From assembly GCF_018531195.1 (NCBI RefSeq), contig NZ_JAHDYS010000016.1:28472-92471 (forward strand): a DNA stretch of 64,000 bases. Direction: 5' to 3'. The DNA comes from Pelotalea chapellei (GTDB lineage Bacteria > Desulfobacterota > Desulfuromonadia > Geobacterales > Pseudopelobacteraceae). Below are positions 23,876-32,864 of the stretch, one piece after another. Both the position numbers and the translations under genes were made by a program. The notes below the pieces were generated by a model. It saw nothing but the letters and a program-made list of their open reading frames with translations, did no database searches and was not told where the DNA came from. Each line of letters begins with the position of its first letter. Within the stretch, counting starts at the first letter, position 1.

Positions 23876-25740
23876 CTAAGAGCGTACCTTTGTTCCAACC
23901 CCTATGGCCGCTTCATCATCCACCAATGGAACTGCACAGCTTAACGGCCAATCTTTTGAATGATAATTGTTTTCCGATGCCGGCAAAAGAATTCTGAACG
24001 TACTTCCTTTACCAGTTTCGCTATTAATTTTGATTGCTCCTTTGTGACTACGCACAATACCAAGAACTGACGCCATCCCTAAACCTCTGCCAGTAAACTT
24101 GGTGGTAAAGAAAGGATCAAATATTTTTGTTAAGGTATCATTGTCCATGCCACAGCCGTTATCTGCTACTTCCATATAAACATACTGCCCCGCGGCAATC
24201 TTTTCATCCATCCAGATGTCGTCTCCATAGCTCTCGTCATAGTTTGTGCAACCGGTGGTGATGGTAATTATGCCGCCTTCGTTACTAATGGCCTCTGAGG
24301 CATTGATTACCAGGTTCATAATTATCTGACGCATCTGCGTGGCATCCACATTTACAGGAGGCAGGTTGGAGGCGAGGTTGAGCTTTAATTTCGCCTTTTT
24401 GGAGATGGATACTTGAAGCATGTGAAGTATCTCCTGCAACAGGAGATTCAAGCTTATGATCTCGATGACAAACTTCCCTTTACCGGCATAGGCAAGCATT
24501 TGCATAGCCAGGTCCGCTGCTCTGGAGGCGGCTTTACTGATGTTGTTTACGTTTGTGACAGCCGGAGAGTTTTCATTAAGGCAGTTAAGAGCCAGATCCG
24601 CGTTGCCGATGATGACCGTTAAAATATTATTGAAATCGTGGGCAATACCGCCTGCCAGAATTCCGAGGCTTTCCAGTTTCTGAGTATGTATAAGTTGTTT
24701 TTCAAGGATACGCCGCTCTTTTCCAGTCCGGACCTGACGGAAAAATCTTCGTGCTCGGCAGATCTGGCAACAGTCGCCAGTCGTTCCAATGGCTTTATAA
24801 AAAATCGCCTTGAAAAAAAATGGGTAGTCCACAAGGCGAGGAGCGAAGCAACTGCAAGCATACCTGCCATTATGGCTAAATGTTGATTGGCATTTGCCAA
24901 TGCCTCACTTTCTGGAATTGAAACACGGATGTACAGGTAAGGTCGTTCGTCAGGATGTAAGCGCAACCGTTTGAATGCCAAAAAGCGCTTAGTCTTATCC
25001 ATGCCGATTTCGTTGAAAACCCCTTCATCCCTGGGACCTGTCATTCGTTCCCGCAGGTCCTGCCGATCTAAAATCCCTTGCTTTACAACCGGGTGATCCG
25101 GATATCGATGGAGCAGCACCCCATTATGGTCCGTGATATTAAGAGCTGAGTTAGGAGGAAGGTGCTGAGCACGGAAGATACTGTTGAAATGGGTCAAGTC
25201 AAAAGTGGTGTAGATAACCGCGCTGACATTTCCTGTATCAGTAAGAACCGGGAGCGCAAAATGGATGGCTGGTTTGCCTACAGCACGGCTGATGACATAC
25301 TCCCCGACGCTAAACCGCTTTGTGCGAAGGGCATCCTTGAAATATTTACGGTCCGCAATTGAAAATGTTGCATTAACCCCTGATGCAATCAAGTTCCCTT
25401 GTATGTCCGCTATTCCGATATTTAAACTTGTTGGATTTTTTTTCAGGATTGTTTGCAGAAGTTGCTTGCAACGTTCGGGATCTCTCTGTTTTACCTCAGG
25501 AAATTGAGACACGGTGACCAGAAGGGTATGAATACCATTCAGGTAGGCTTCATGCTGGGCGGCTATTGCTTCCGTTGTGACTTGAATTGCATGTTCTGAT
25601 TCTCTTAGGTCGGTCCTGTATTCCGATATGAGTAGAAAAGCAATTGATGCTGTTACAGGTATACCTGCGAATAGCATTATCAGCAGGAGTTTGGTTCGTA
25701 TGCGGTAGTCTTTGAAAAAAGAGAGCATTCCTGCCTCCAT
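23876..25740 (-). pseudogene. Cache/HAMP hybrid histidine kinase, broken by frameshift
   Basis: Two overlapping frames make one kinase. The upstream frame (25740 to about 24715) gives a membrane segment, an extracytoplasmic Cache-type sensor (about residues 40-270), a second membrane segment (AIMAGMLAVASLLALWTTHF) and the first half of a HAMP domain (PLERLATVARSAEHEDFSVRSGLEK), then runs into nonsense. The other frame takes over at ERRILEKQLIHTQKLESLGILAGGIAHDFNNIL (H-box) with an intact ATPase domain (DNGCGM, GRGLGMASVLGI). It ends in PLVDDEAAIG, the start of a receiver domain that is cut off. The rest of HAMP and nearly all of the receiver are missing. Two separate short products are possible but a damaged gene is more likely. 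Confidence 0.75.
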
Positions 25741-26202
25741 GGGTAGATGTGATTATCCGCCAATCCTTCGCAGTCCCCTTGGTCGTTCGTAAAGTGGCTC
25801 AATTTTTTTTGAGATTTTGATGTGTATAACACGGTTATCTTTAGTAAGAAATAAGATTAAAAGAGTGGAGACATCGTAATTTATACTTGCGTCGAGACAG
25901 CGACAGCAGTGCATTAGCGGAAGTATGCCTTAGGTTTGCGAATTAGTGCGTCTGTTGTTCAAGTAGGGGAGAAATGGTTGTTTTTACCGTGGCTGACGAA
26001 GGGCGGGGTGCTGGGGAGGAGATGCGGGAACGGATTTTTGAGATTTTTTGTCCTCGGTTGTTCCGAGAGACGTGCTGGTACGGTACTCCAAGGTTTCGTC
26101 GATAGATGATGTATCTCCATAGGTCGCTTCCTGCAGACGATCCTTGGAGAGGAGTGGGTAGTCACAGGTTCTGGTCCGCCAGATCGTTCAAAGGGTGTAA
26201 GG
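25741..26202. other. Gap without a recognised gene
   Basis: About 460 bases between the broken kinase and the PilZ gene. A 68-codon frame on the minus strand (25959-26165) has no ribosome binding site or recognisable motif. No RNA or repeat was recognised. Confidence 0.4.
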
Positions 26203-26475
26203 CTACTTATCCAAAAAGAGGAATTGTAATCCGATACTTTCCGAAGTATGTCGGGAAACGCTGCATTTGAGCTTCCTGTGGTTCAGTTGCGGATCATCAA
26301 GCTCAAGTACGCATTGTTCTCCGTTTTTCAAATCTACGGCGGCAGCATTCCGGCAACTCACCAGAACACCTGTTGTTGATATATCCTGCAATTCGCAATC
26401 AAGATTTTTTTCCTTGTACTGCAGGATGCAGTGTCGCGAACTATGAATCCTTTCACTTTCCCTTCGTGAAATCAT
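26203..26475 (-). CDS. PilZ domain protein
   Basis: 90 residues from MISRRESERIHSSRHCILQYKEK. The c-di-GMP-binding motifs are present: the Arg-rich RRESER near residue 4 and D-I-S-T-T-G-V-L near 32-39. The ATG at 26475 has GGGAGG 5 bases upstream; the open frame back to 26565 has no better start. Such single-domain PilZ proteins act as c-di-GMP effectors through partner proteins, unknown here. It is downstream of the RRM gene on the same strand, 113 bases away. Confidence 0.85.
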   Translation of the reverse strand: MISRRESERIHSSRHCILQYKEKNLDCELQDISTTGVLVSCRNAAAVDLKNGEQCVLELDDPQLNHRKLKCSVSRHTSESIGLQFLFLDK

Positions 26476-26588
26476 GAATGCCTCCCTGGGAACAGTTTGT
26501 ATAATTATCGCCTCTTGTCGTGGAATGACAAGAGAGACTGATAAAAAACTGTGCGAAAGGCTCAATGTGATTACTCTCCTTGCTCCGG

Positions 26589-26906
26589 TTACCTTTTGGC
26601 ACTGACGTTCCTGGCTTTACCTGTCTTGCTGTCACCTGACGAGCCAGCTTTCTTGCCAAAAACTTTGGTCGACTCTTTCACAGCGATCAAACGATCACCC
26701 AGTAAAGCTCCATTCAACAGTCCAATGGCCTCTTTGGCTTCATCTTCGGTAGACATCCTCACATACCCACACCCTCTGAATTCTCCGGTCGGGGGATCTT
26801 TTACCAGGTGGACCGAGGTAACAGTACCTGACACGGAAAACAGCTTTCGCACTTCATCCTCAGTGACAGATCCTGCTAATTGCCCCACATATATCTCTAC
26901 GCCCAT
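26589..26906 (-). CDS. RNA-binding protein with one RRM domain
   Basis: 105 residues. RNP-2 is seen in EIYVGQLA (residues 4-11) and RNP-1 in GCGYVRM (about 45-51), with the usual spacing of an RRM. A basic tail follows (KTGKARNVSAKR). Small RRM proteins of this type are found in many Proteobacteria and cyanobacteria, where some respond to cold. AAGGAAA lies before the ATG. Confidence 0.9.
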   Translation of the reverse strand: MGVEIYVGQLAGSVTEDEVRKLFSVSGTVTSVHLVKDPPTGEFRGCGYVRMSTEDEAKEAIGLLNGALLGDRLIAVKESTKVFGKKAGSSGDSKTGKARNVSAKR

Positions 26907-27100
26907 TGCAATTTCCTTTCTTGATGTGGCCTGTTTTCGAAATTTAATTCCAACATTGAAGACTATGGCTGGAGGTGCTGGGAGGTAGCGACCTCAGCAC
27001 ATCAACCCAACGTCAGGCAGTTTTGTATCAAGTCGCTTTCCTGTCTGTCTAGATATCGATTGGCACAGTATACATCACCTTTTGATCTTCCCTCGAATTT

Positions 27101-27916
27101 TCATAATGGCTGTTGACGATAGATGATGTGATATACAAGCCCAACCAGCACACTGCCGCCGACAATATTGCCCAGAATCACCGGTATCAAACTGCCGAAG
27201 AAACCGGTCCATGTAATTGTATCTGTTGCCCCTGTACTGCTGAAGTTCTGTAGCAGCATTGCCAGCGGAATCATGAACATGTTGGCGATGCTGTGTTCGA
27301 AGCCTGCGGCAACGAATGCAGATATGGGAAAGATAATTGCCACTGCCTTGTCAATGACGCTTCGTCCGGCAAACGCCATCCACACAGCCATGCATACCAG
27401 GACATTACAGAGGATGCCCTTGAAGAAGGCTGTCCAGAAAGGCATAGCGACCTTGGCCGCGGCAATCCGGAGATACTCCTGCGCAACAGCGCCGTTGTTC
27501 ATGTCAGGGTGATGGGAGAGAAACACCAATAGAGCTAATCCGGTCGCTCCAATGAAATTGCCGATGCTGACAATCGCCCAGTTCCGCAGCAGCTCGAACG
27601 TGGTGATCTTTTTATCGGCCCATGCCATCACCAACAGATTGTTTCCTGTAAATAGCTCCGCACCTGCGACAATAACGAGAATTAATCCTATTGAAAAAGT
27701 GACGCCTCCGAGAACTTGTTTGGCAGCAAAGCTTAATGCCGGGTCGGATTTGACAATAACGAAGTAGAGCGCGCCCAGACCGATAAAGGCTCCAGCCAGC
27801 ACACTCAGCATCAGTGTGGGAATGAGCGGCAGGCGAGCTTTGGTTACACCGATGGTTTCAATCCGCACAGCAATTTCTTTGGGTGAGAATGCATCAAAAC
27901 CGAAGATTTCAGACAT
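27101..27916 (-). CDS. Formate/nitrite transporter family channel
   Basis: 271 residues with six hydrophobic helices. It has the FNT family pattern: an N-terminal LPLIPTLMLSVLAGAFIGLGALYF, VAGAELFTGNNLLVMAWADKKITTFELLRNW (about 80-110) and GILCNVLVCMAVWMAFAGRSVIDKAVAI (about 165-192). FNT proteins form pentameric channels for formate, nitrite or hydrosulfide. Formate would fit an anaerobe but the substrate is not readable from sequence. Confidence 0.92.
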   Translation of the reverse strand: MSEIFGFDAFSPKEIAVRIETIGVTKARLPLIPTLMLSVLAGAFIGLGALYFVIVKSDPALSFAAKQVLGGVTFSIGLILVIVAGAELFTGNNLLVMAWADKKITTFELLRNWAIVSIGNFIGATGLALLVFLSHHPDMNNGAVAQEYLRIAAAKVAMPFWTAFFKGILCNVLVCMAVWMAFAGRSVIDKAVAIIFPISAFVAAGFEHSIANMFMIPLAMLLQNFSSTGATDTITWTGFFGSLIPVILGNIVGGSVLVGLVYHIIYRQQPL

Positions 27917-27938
27917 GGGCGTGTCCTTTCAGCTTACA

Positions 27939-29282
27939 TTATACCCCATACACCACATATCCCCTCTGTGGTGCCTCAATCTCACACCAGCCACCCCCGT
28001 TTGTCGTGATCGTCTGCGGGTCGTAGATCCTGTCCTTTGCCCGCCACGCCAGGGGCTTCAGCGGCTTTCCATTGAAACTTGTCTTTACTGAATGTCTGAT
28101 GGTCCCACCGGAATTATTCAAGGCAAACAACAGCCCGGGCTGGGTCCCGGCACCGGTGCGCTCCATGGCGTAGAATGTGTCATCCACATACAGGATGTTC
28201 GTTCCGCCGCCGGCGTGGCTCTCATGCACCTGCACCAGGCGTTCGATGCCGCTCGGTTTTCCTGGCTCGGCCAGCCCGTAGCGGTAATAGTCCTTCCAGA
28301 AAACGCAGGGATATCCTTCATGGGTGAGGATGTAGGCGTAGGCCAGCAGCTTGTCACTGACGATTTCGTCGTTGCCGTCGCCGCGGAAATCGTGGTTGTC
28401 CACAAAGGTGACTGCCTCGAAGGGGCGGTCCTTCATCAGTACGCCGCCGGCGGCCAGGGTTCGCAGGCTGAAACTGCCGTTGTCGCAAAGATCCTTCAGC
28501 CGGTAACGCAACGGAAAATCAAAGGCACCGATACGGTGCTTGGCCCAGTTGTTGACAGAATCGAGCCAGCTGTCGATGAATTCATCTCCTGCCCAGCATT
28601 CGCCGACGCCGAAAATCTCCAGCTTCTTGTTGTCCCGGGTGTAGTTACGATCATGGATCGCCCGCACGATCCAGGCTCCGAAGCCTTTGACAAAGTCGTA
28701 GCGGAAGCCGTCGAAGCCGATCTCTTCGATCATCCATTTGGCATGGTTGAGGATGCCGGTGGAGACGCGGGGGTTGATGTGGCAGAGATCGGGCATGTCG
28801 CCGAAGGCCACATCATCAAATTCCCGGTAGGGTGAGGGGTTGAAGCAGGTCCAGTCCCGGGTGAAGCGATTGCTCTGCGGGTTGAACAGGGTCCAGCGGT
28901 CCTGTCTGGCGATGGGATTGTATTCCTGTTGATCTGCACCATTGTTGTGATTGAGGATCAGATCGGCATAGGCCTTCATCTTGTGATCGTGAACCGCCTG
29001 GATCAATACTTTCAGGTCATCTTTCGAGCCGAACCAGGTCCGTGTCTCTCCCGGTCGTACAGACTTCTGGACATATTCTCCCAGGTCGTAGTAGTCGTAG
29101 ACGTCATAGCCCATGGATATACCGCCGATGTTGGCCGCCTTGCTTGCCGGAGGCAGCCAGAGTGCGCTGAAACCTGCCTGCTGCAGTTCGCCCAGTTTGC
29201 TTGCAACGTGATTCCACCAGGCGTATTCCTGTCCTTCTTCCCGTGGACAATCCCAGTAAAATGCCTGCATCAAAACGCCCAT
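27939..29282 (-). CDS. Alpha-amylase, glycoside hydrolase family 13
   Basis: 447 residues from MGVLMQAFYWDCPREEGQEYAWW; GGAGG precedes this ATG, while the frame to 29360 has no signal. Catalytic motifs: nucleophile Asp in GFDGFRYDFVKGFG (about 194-207), acid Glu in IFGVGECWAGDEF (about 229) and the transition-state Asp in FVDNHDFRGDG (about 294). Also DLILNHNNGADQQEYNP. No signal peptide is seen, so it is probably cytoplasmic and acts on glycogen or maltodextrins. The gene is isolated from other glycogen genes. Confidence 0.93.
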   Translation of the reverse strand: MGVLMQAFYWDCPREEGQEYAWWNHVASKLGELQQAGFSALWLPPASKAANIGGISMGYDVYDYYDLGEYVQKSVRPGETRTWFGSKDDLKVLIQAVHDHKMKAYADLILNHNNGADQQEYNPIARQDRWTLFNPQSNRFTRDWTCFNPSPYREFDDVAFGDMPDLCHINPRVSTGILNHAKWMIEEIGFDGFRYDFVKGFGAWIVRAIHDRNYTRDNKKLEIFGVGECWAGDEFIDSWLDSVNNWAKHRIGAFDFPLRYRLKDLCDNGSFSLRTLAAGGVLMKDRPFEAVTFVDNHDFRGDGNDEIVSDKLLAYAYILTHEGYPCVFWKDYYRYGLAEPGKPSGIERLVQVHESHAGGGTNILYVDDTFYAMERTGAGTQPGLLFALNNSGGTIRHSVKTSFNGKPLKPLAWRAKDRIYDPQTITTNGGGWCEIEAPQRGYVVYGV

Positions 29283-29472
29283 TGAAAAACCTCCTTCAGG
29301 GGGATGATCTTTAGATTTTAATTGTTTAATATACCCTCCGGGGCAGGGGTGGCAAGGCAATACAACCGACCAAAAACATTTATCAGCCCCGGTTTCTCTG
29401 GTATTGTGGGTCAGTTTCGAGTTTTAGAGTCTCAGGTTGGAAGTTCCAGGTCCCCGCCTTTAGAGGAAGCTT

Positions 29473-32400
29473 ATGCCCCTGCACATTCATACAAGCAACC
29501 GGATGGAACATCTGGTCGATGCACTTTCCGGCATCCTTAGGAAGCCGTTGTCGGCCCCCTTCGAGCCGGAGGTGATCGTTGTCCAGAGCAAGGGGATGCA
29601 GCGCTGGCTGGCCATGGAGCTGGCCCGTCGTTTCGGTGTGTGGGCCAATTGCCTCTATCCATTTCCCAACTCCATGGTCTGGCGCCTGTTCCGCGAGATA
29701 ATGCCGGAGGTGCCGGAGACATCCGCGTTCAGCGCCGAGGTCATGACCTGGAAGATCATGTCCCTGCTGCCCGCTCTGCTTGATCAGGAACAGTTCTCTC
29801 CACTCAGGCGCTATCTCGATAATGATCCTGACGGGCTCAAGCTTTTTCAGCTGGCCCAGCGCATTGCCGATACCTTTGACCAGTACACCCTGTTCCGCCC
29901 GGAAATGCTGCTTGGGTGGGAGGAAGAGACTGGCGGGGAGGAGTGGCAGGCTCTTCTGTGGCGTGAACTTGCCAGCCAGGGAGAGGGGCGGCACCGCGGC
30001 AGGCTGAGGGAAGAGTTTCTTGACAGGGTGGCGTCATCGCCGTCCCCTGCACCCCTTCCTCAACGGATTGCCGTCTTCGGCGTCTCCTATCTTCCCCGCT
30101 ATCATATGGAGATTTTTGCAGCAGCGGCCCGGCTGACCGAAGTGAACCTGCTCCTGCTCAGCCCCAGCCGGGAGTATTGGGCCGATATCGTCAGCAGCCG
30201 TCAGCAGGTGCGGCTTCCCGCTGCGGAGCGTGACCTGCGCATTGAGGGCAACCCGCTGCTGGCTTCCCTGGGCAGGCTGGGACGCGATTTTTCGGATATG
30301 GCCATTGAGCTTGGCGAAATTGCCGCGGGGCAGGCGGATCTCTACGCTGACACCGACCGCCAGACCCTGTTGAGCGCCCTGCAGTCCGATATCCTCAACC
30401 TGCATGGTGCCGATGTCCCTGAAAAGGAAGCAATCCGGCCCGATGACGATTCGCTGCAGATCCACTCCTGCCATACTCCCATGCGGGAGATAGAGATTCT
30501 CCATGACAATCTCCTGGCCCTGCTGGAGACAAAACAGGGGCTGCAGCCGCGGGATATCGTCGTCATGACCCCAGACATCGAAACCTATGCTCCCTACATT
30601 ACGGCTGTTTTCGGGGGAAATCACGACGACGCGCCTGCAATTCCCTATTCCATCGCCGACCGGAGCCTGACCTGCGAAGGAGAAATCGCCGGTCTGCTGT
30701 TGAAGCTTTACGGTTTGGCAGGCAGCCGCCTCTCCCTGCCCCAGGTTCTGGATGTTCTGGAATCTCCGGCAGTTGCCCGAAAATTCGGCTGCAGTGAAGA
30801 TGAGCTGGAAACCATCCGCGACTGGCTTACCCGCACCAGAGTGCGTTGGGGCATGGATGAGCATGACCGGGAGCGTTTCGGTCTCCCCTCGTTCCGGGAG
30901 AATTCCTGGCGGGCCGGCCTGGACAGGCTGCTCCTGGGGTATGCCCTGCCGGAGCGGGAAAAGCTTCTCTTCAACGGTATCCTTCCCTACGACGAGATGG
31001 AGGGGAACACCTGCCTTGCCCTGGGCAAGCTGGCTGCTTTTGTGGATCTGGTCGCTGAGACTGCCGGCACTCTCGGAGCTGGCCGGACTCTGCAGGAATG
31101 GCGCGAGCGGCTTTGCCGGCTGCTGGACGATTTTGTCGAGGCCGACGAGGAAACTGCCCATGAACTGACCGCAGTGCGGGGTGTGATTGAAAGCCTGGCG
31201 GACATAACTGTCCAGGCGCAGTTCTCCGGAAGGGTGGAGCCGGCGGTGATCAAGTCGTGGCTGACGAACCGCCTGACCAGCGAAGAGAAGGGGTATGGCT
31301 TCATGTCCGGCGGAGTGACCTTTTGCGCCATGCTGCCCATGCGCAGCATTCCCTTCAGGGTGGTGGCGCTGGTCGGCATGGGTGACGGCTGCTTTCCGCG
31401 TCAGAGCCGCCCCCCGGCCTTTGATCTGATCGCCCGCTATCCGGTCAGGGGCGACCGCTCCCTGCGGGACGAAGATCGCTATCTTTTTCTGGAGTCGCTT
31501 CTTTCGGCGCGGGAGTGTTTGTACATCAGTTATGTCGGGCAGAGCGTGCGGGATAACAGCGACATTCCTCCTTCTGTGCTGGTCAGTGAACTCATCGATG
31601 CCATCACGCGCGGATTCGTTTCCGACGGAGAAGGGATCGAGGAGCGCCTGGTCACCAGGCATGGTCTGCAGGCCTTCAGCAGCAGTTACTTCTCCTCGGA
31701 TTCGGCGCTTTTCAGTTATTCGAGCGATAACTGCACCGCTCTGACGGAGAAATACGGGACCCGATGGCAGCCGTCTGAATTTATCTCCACCCCTCTTGTG
31801 CCCCCGGGTGATGAGTGGCGGGAGGTGCCGCTCGACCGGCTGGTGCGTTTTTTTCGCAACCCGGCCCGCTTCTTTCTGGAGAACCGTCTGGGGATCCGCC
31901 TGGAGCAGGTCGAAGCACCGCTGGAAGAGCGGGAGCCGTTTCAGGTGGACCATCTGGCCGCATATGGCCTCAAGCAGCAGCTGCTGAATGAATTTATCGC
32001 CGGCAGTGACGCGGAGCATCATCTCACCGTCGCCTCCTGTCAGGGAATCCTGCCTCCGGCCCGGCACGGGCGACTTGTCTTTGAAAAAATAGCTGCAGAA
32101 ACAGATGCTTTTGCAGAGATTGTCAGCGCAAGGATTGCCGGTGCAGCACCTTTGGCACCACTGGATGTGGATCTGGAGGTGAAAGGCTACAGGCTGACCG
32201 GCCGGCTCGATCGGATCTGGCCCTGCGGCATGATCCGCTACCGCTGCGCAACCACCAAGGCCAAGGATCAGATTTCCGCCTGGATCGAGCATCTCGTCCT
32301 CAATGCAGTTGGTTGCGCAGGATATCCCCTGCAGACTTCGCTGCTGATGACCGATGGCTGCATAGAATTCTCTGCCGCGGTCGATGCCGGCGGCATACTT

Positions 32401-32658
32401 GGAGATCTGCTGGACCTGTACTGGCAGGGGCTGACCATGCCGCTGCGCTTCTTTCCCGAATCAGCGTTGGAGTATGCCAAAAAGCTGGAATGGAACCTTA
32501 ATCGGGCACGGGCCAAATGGGAGCCTGCCTACGGGCGGGACGGGGAGGGGGACGATCCCCACTTTAGGCTCTGTTTCGGGGATGTGGATCCTTTTACCGC
32601 AGAATTTGAAGAGATCGCCCGCTCTGTAATGGAGCCGCTAATGTTGAATCGCACTTAG
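29473..32658 (+). CDS. recC: Exodeoxyribonuclease V gamma subunit RecC
   Basis: 1061 residues. The N-terminal MPLHIHTSNRMEHLVDALSGILRKPLSAPFEPEVIVVQSKGMQRWLAMELARRFGVWANCLYPFPN is a textbook RecC opening. Later parts include LQIHSCHTPMREIEILHDNLLALLE and ISYVGQSVRDNSDIPPSVLVSELID, inactivated helicase-like repeats that recognise Chi in E. coli. RecC stabilises the RecBCD complex and splits the duplex. It is first in the recC-recB-recD cluster, with AGAGGAAGC before the ATG. Confidence 0.95.
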   Translation: MPLHIHTSNRMEHLVDALSGILRKPLSAPFEPEVIVVQSKGMQRWLAMELARRFGVWANCLYPFPNSMVWRLFREIMPEVPETSAFSAEVMTWKIMSLLPALLDQEQFSPLRRYLDNDPDGLKLFQLAQRIADTFDQYTLFRPEMLLGWEEETGGEEWQALLWRELASQGEGRHRGRLREEFLDRVASSPSPAPLPQRIAVFGVSYLPRYHMEIFAAAARLTEVNLLLLSPSREYWADIVSSRQQVRLPAAERDLRIEGNPLLASLGRLGRDFSDMAIELGEIAAGQADLYADTDRQTLLSALQSDILNLHGADVPEKEAIRPDDDSLQIHSCHTPMREIEILHDNLLALLETKQGLQPRDIVVMTPDIETYAPYITAVFGGNHDDAPAIPYSIADRSLTCEGEIAGLLLKLYGLAGSRLSLPQVLDVLESPAVARKFGCSEDELETIRDWLTRTRVRWGMDEHDRERFGLPSFRENSWRAGLDRLLLGYALPEREKLLFNGILPYDEMEGNTCLALGKLAAFVDLVAETAGTLGAGRTLQEWRERLCRLLDDFVEADEETAHELTAVRGVIESLADITVQAQFSGRVEPAVIKSWLTNRLTSEEKGYGFMSGGVTFCAMLPMRSIPFRVVALVGMGDGCFPRQSRPPAFDLIARYPVRGDRSLRDEDRYLFLESLLSARECLYISYVGQSVRDNSDIPPSVLVSELIDAITRGFVSDGEGIEERLVTRHGLQAFSSSYFSSDSALFSYSSDNCTALTEKYGTRWQPSEFISTPLVPPGDEWREVPLDRLVRFFRNPARFFLENRLGIRLEQVEAPLEEREPFQVDHLAAYGLKQQLLNEFIAGSDAEHHLTVASCQGILPPARHGRLVFEKIAAETDAFAEIVSARIAGAAPLAPLDVDLEVKGYRLTGRLDRIWPCGMIRYRCATTKAKDQISAWIEHLVLNAVGCAGYPLQTSLLMTDGCIEFSAAVDAGGILGDLLDLYWQGLTMPLRFFPESALEYAKKLEWNLNRARAKWEPAYGRDGEGDDPHFRLCFGDVDPFTAEFEEIARSVMEPLMLNRT

Positions 32659-32706
32659 TTTTATAATTTGAAACTTTACAATATTTAAAAGATCTAACTG
32701 CAAATA

Positions 32707-32810
32707 GAACGCGGATGACGCGGATTGAGCGGATTTACGCAGATTTCAAAACCTATTCTTTCTTTGTTTTATCCGCTAAAATCCGCTTGAATCAGATTTT
32801 ATCCGCGTTC
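32707..32810. repeat. Inverted repeat of GCGGAT units between recC and recB
   Basis: The left arm at 32707-32744 (gaacgcggat...gagcggatt) and the right arm at 32771-32810 are broadly complementary. Both contain several GCGGAT units. The two ends (GAACGCGGAT) match perfectly. The central 26 bases are AT-rich. It lies in the only sizeable gap (206 bases) of the recCBD cluster. It resembles dispersed intergenic repeats. Confidence 0.6.
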
Positions 32811-32864
32811 CATTGCCTTTGACTTTTCTTGTTTGGTTCCGGCTTCGCCGGCTTAGGACAGGCA

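Noticed and set aside
26970..27000. Hairpin GTGCTG-GAGGT / ACCTC-AGCAC between the RRM and focA genes
   Set aside because: A stem is present but there is no T tract on either side, so a terminator call is not supported.
28092..28835. 247-codon plus-strand frame
   Set aside because: Antisense to the alpha-amylase, which has all catalytic motifs.
30034..32292. 752-codon frame on the minus strand inside recC
   Set aside because: It is antisense to a clear RecC, has no family motif, and reflects the high-GC codon use of recC.
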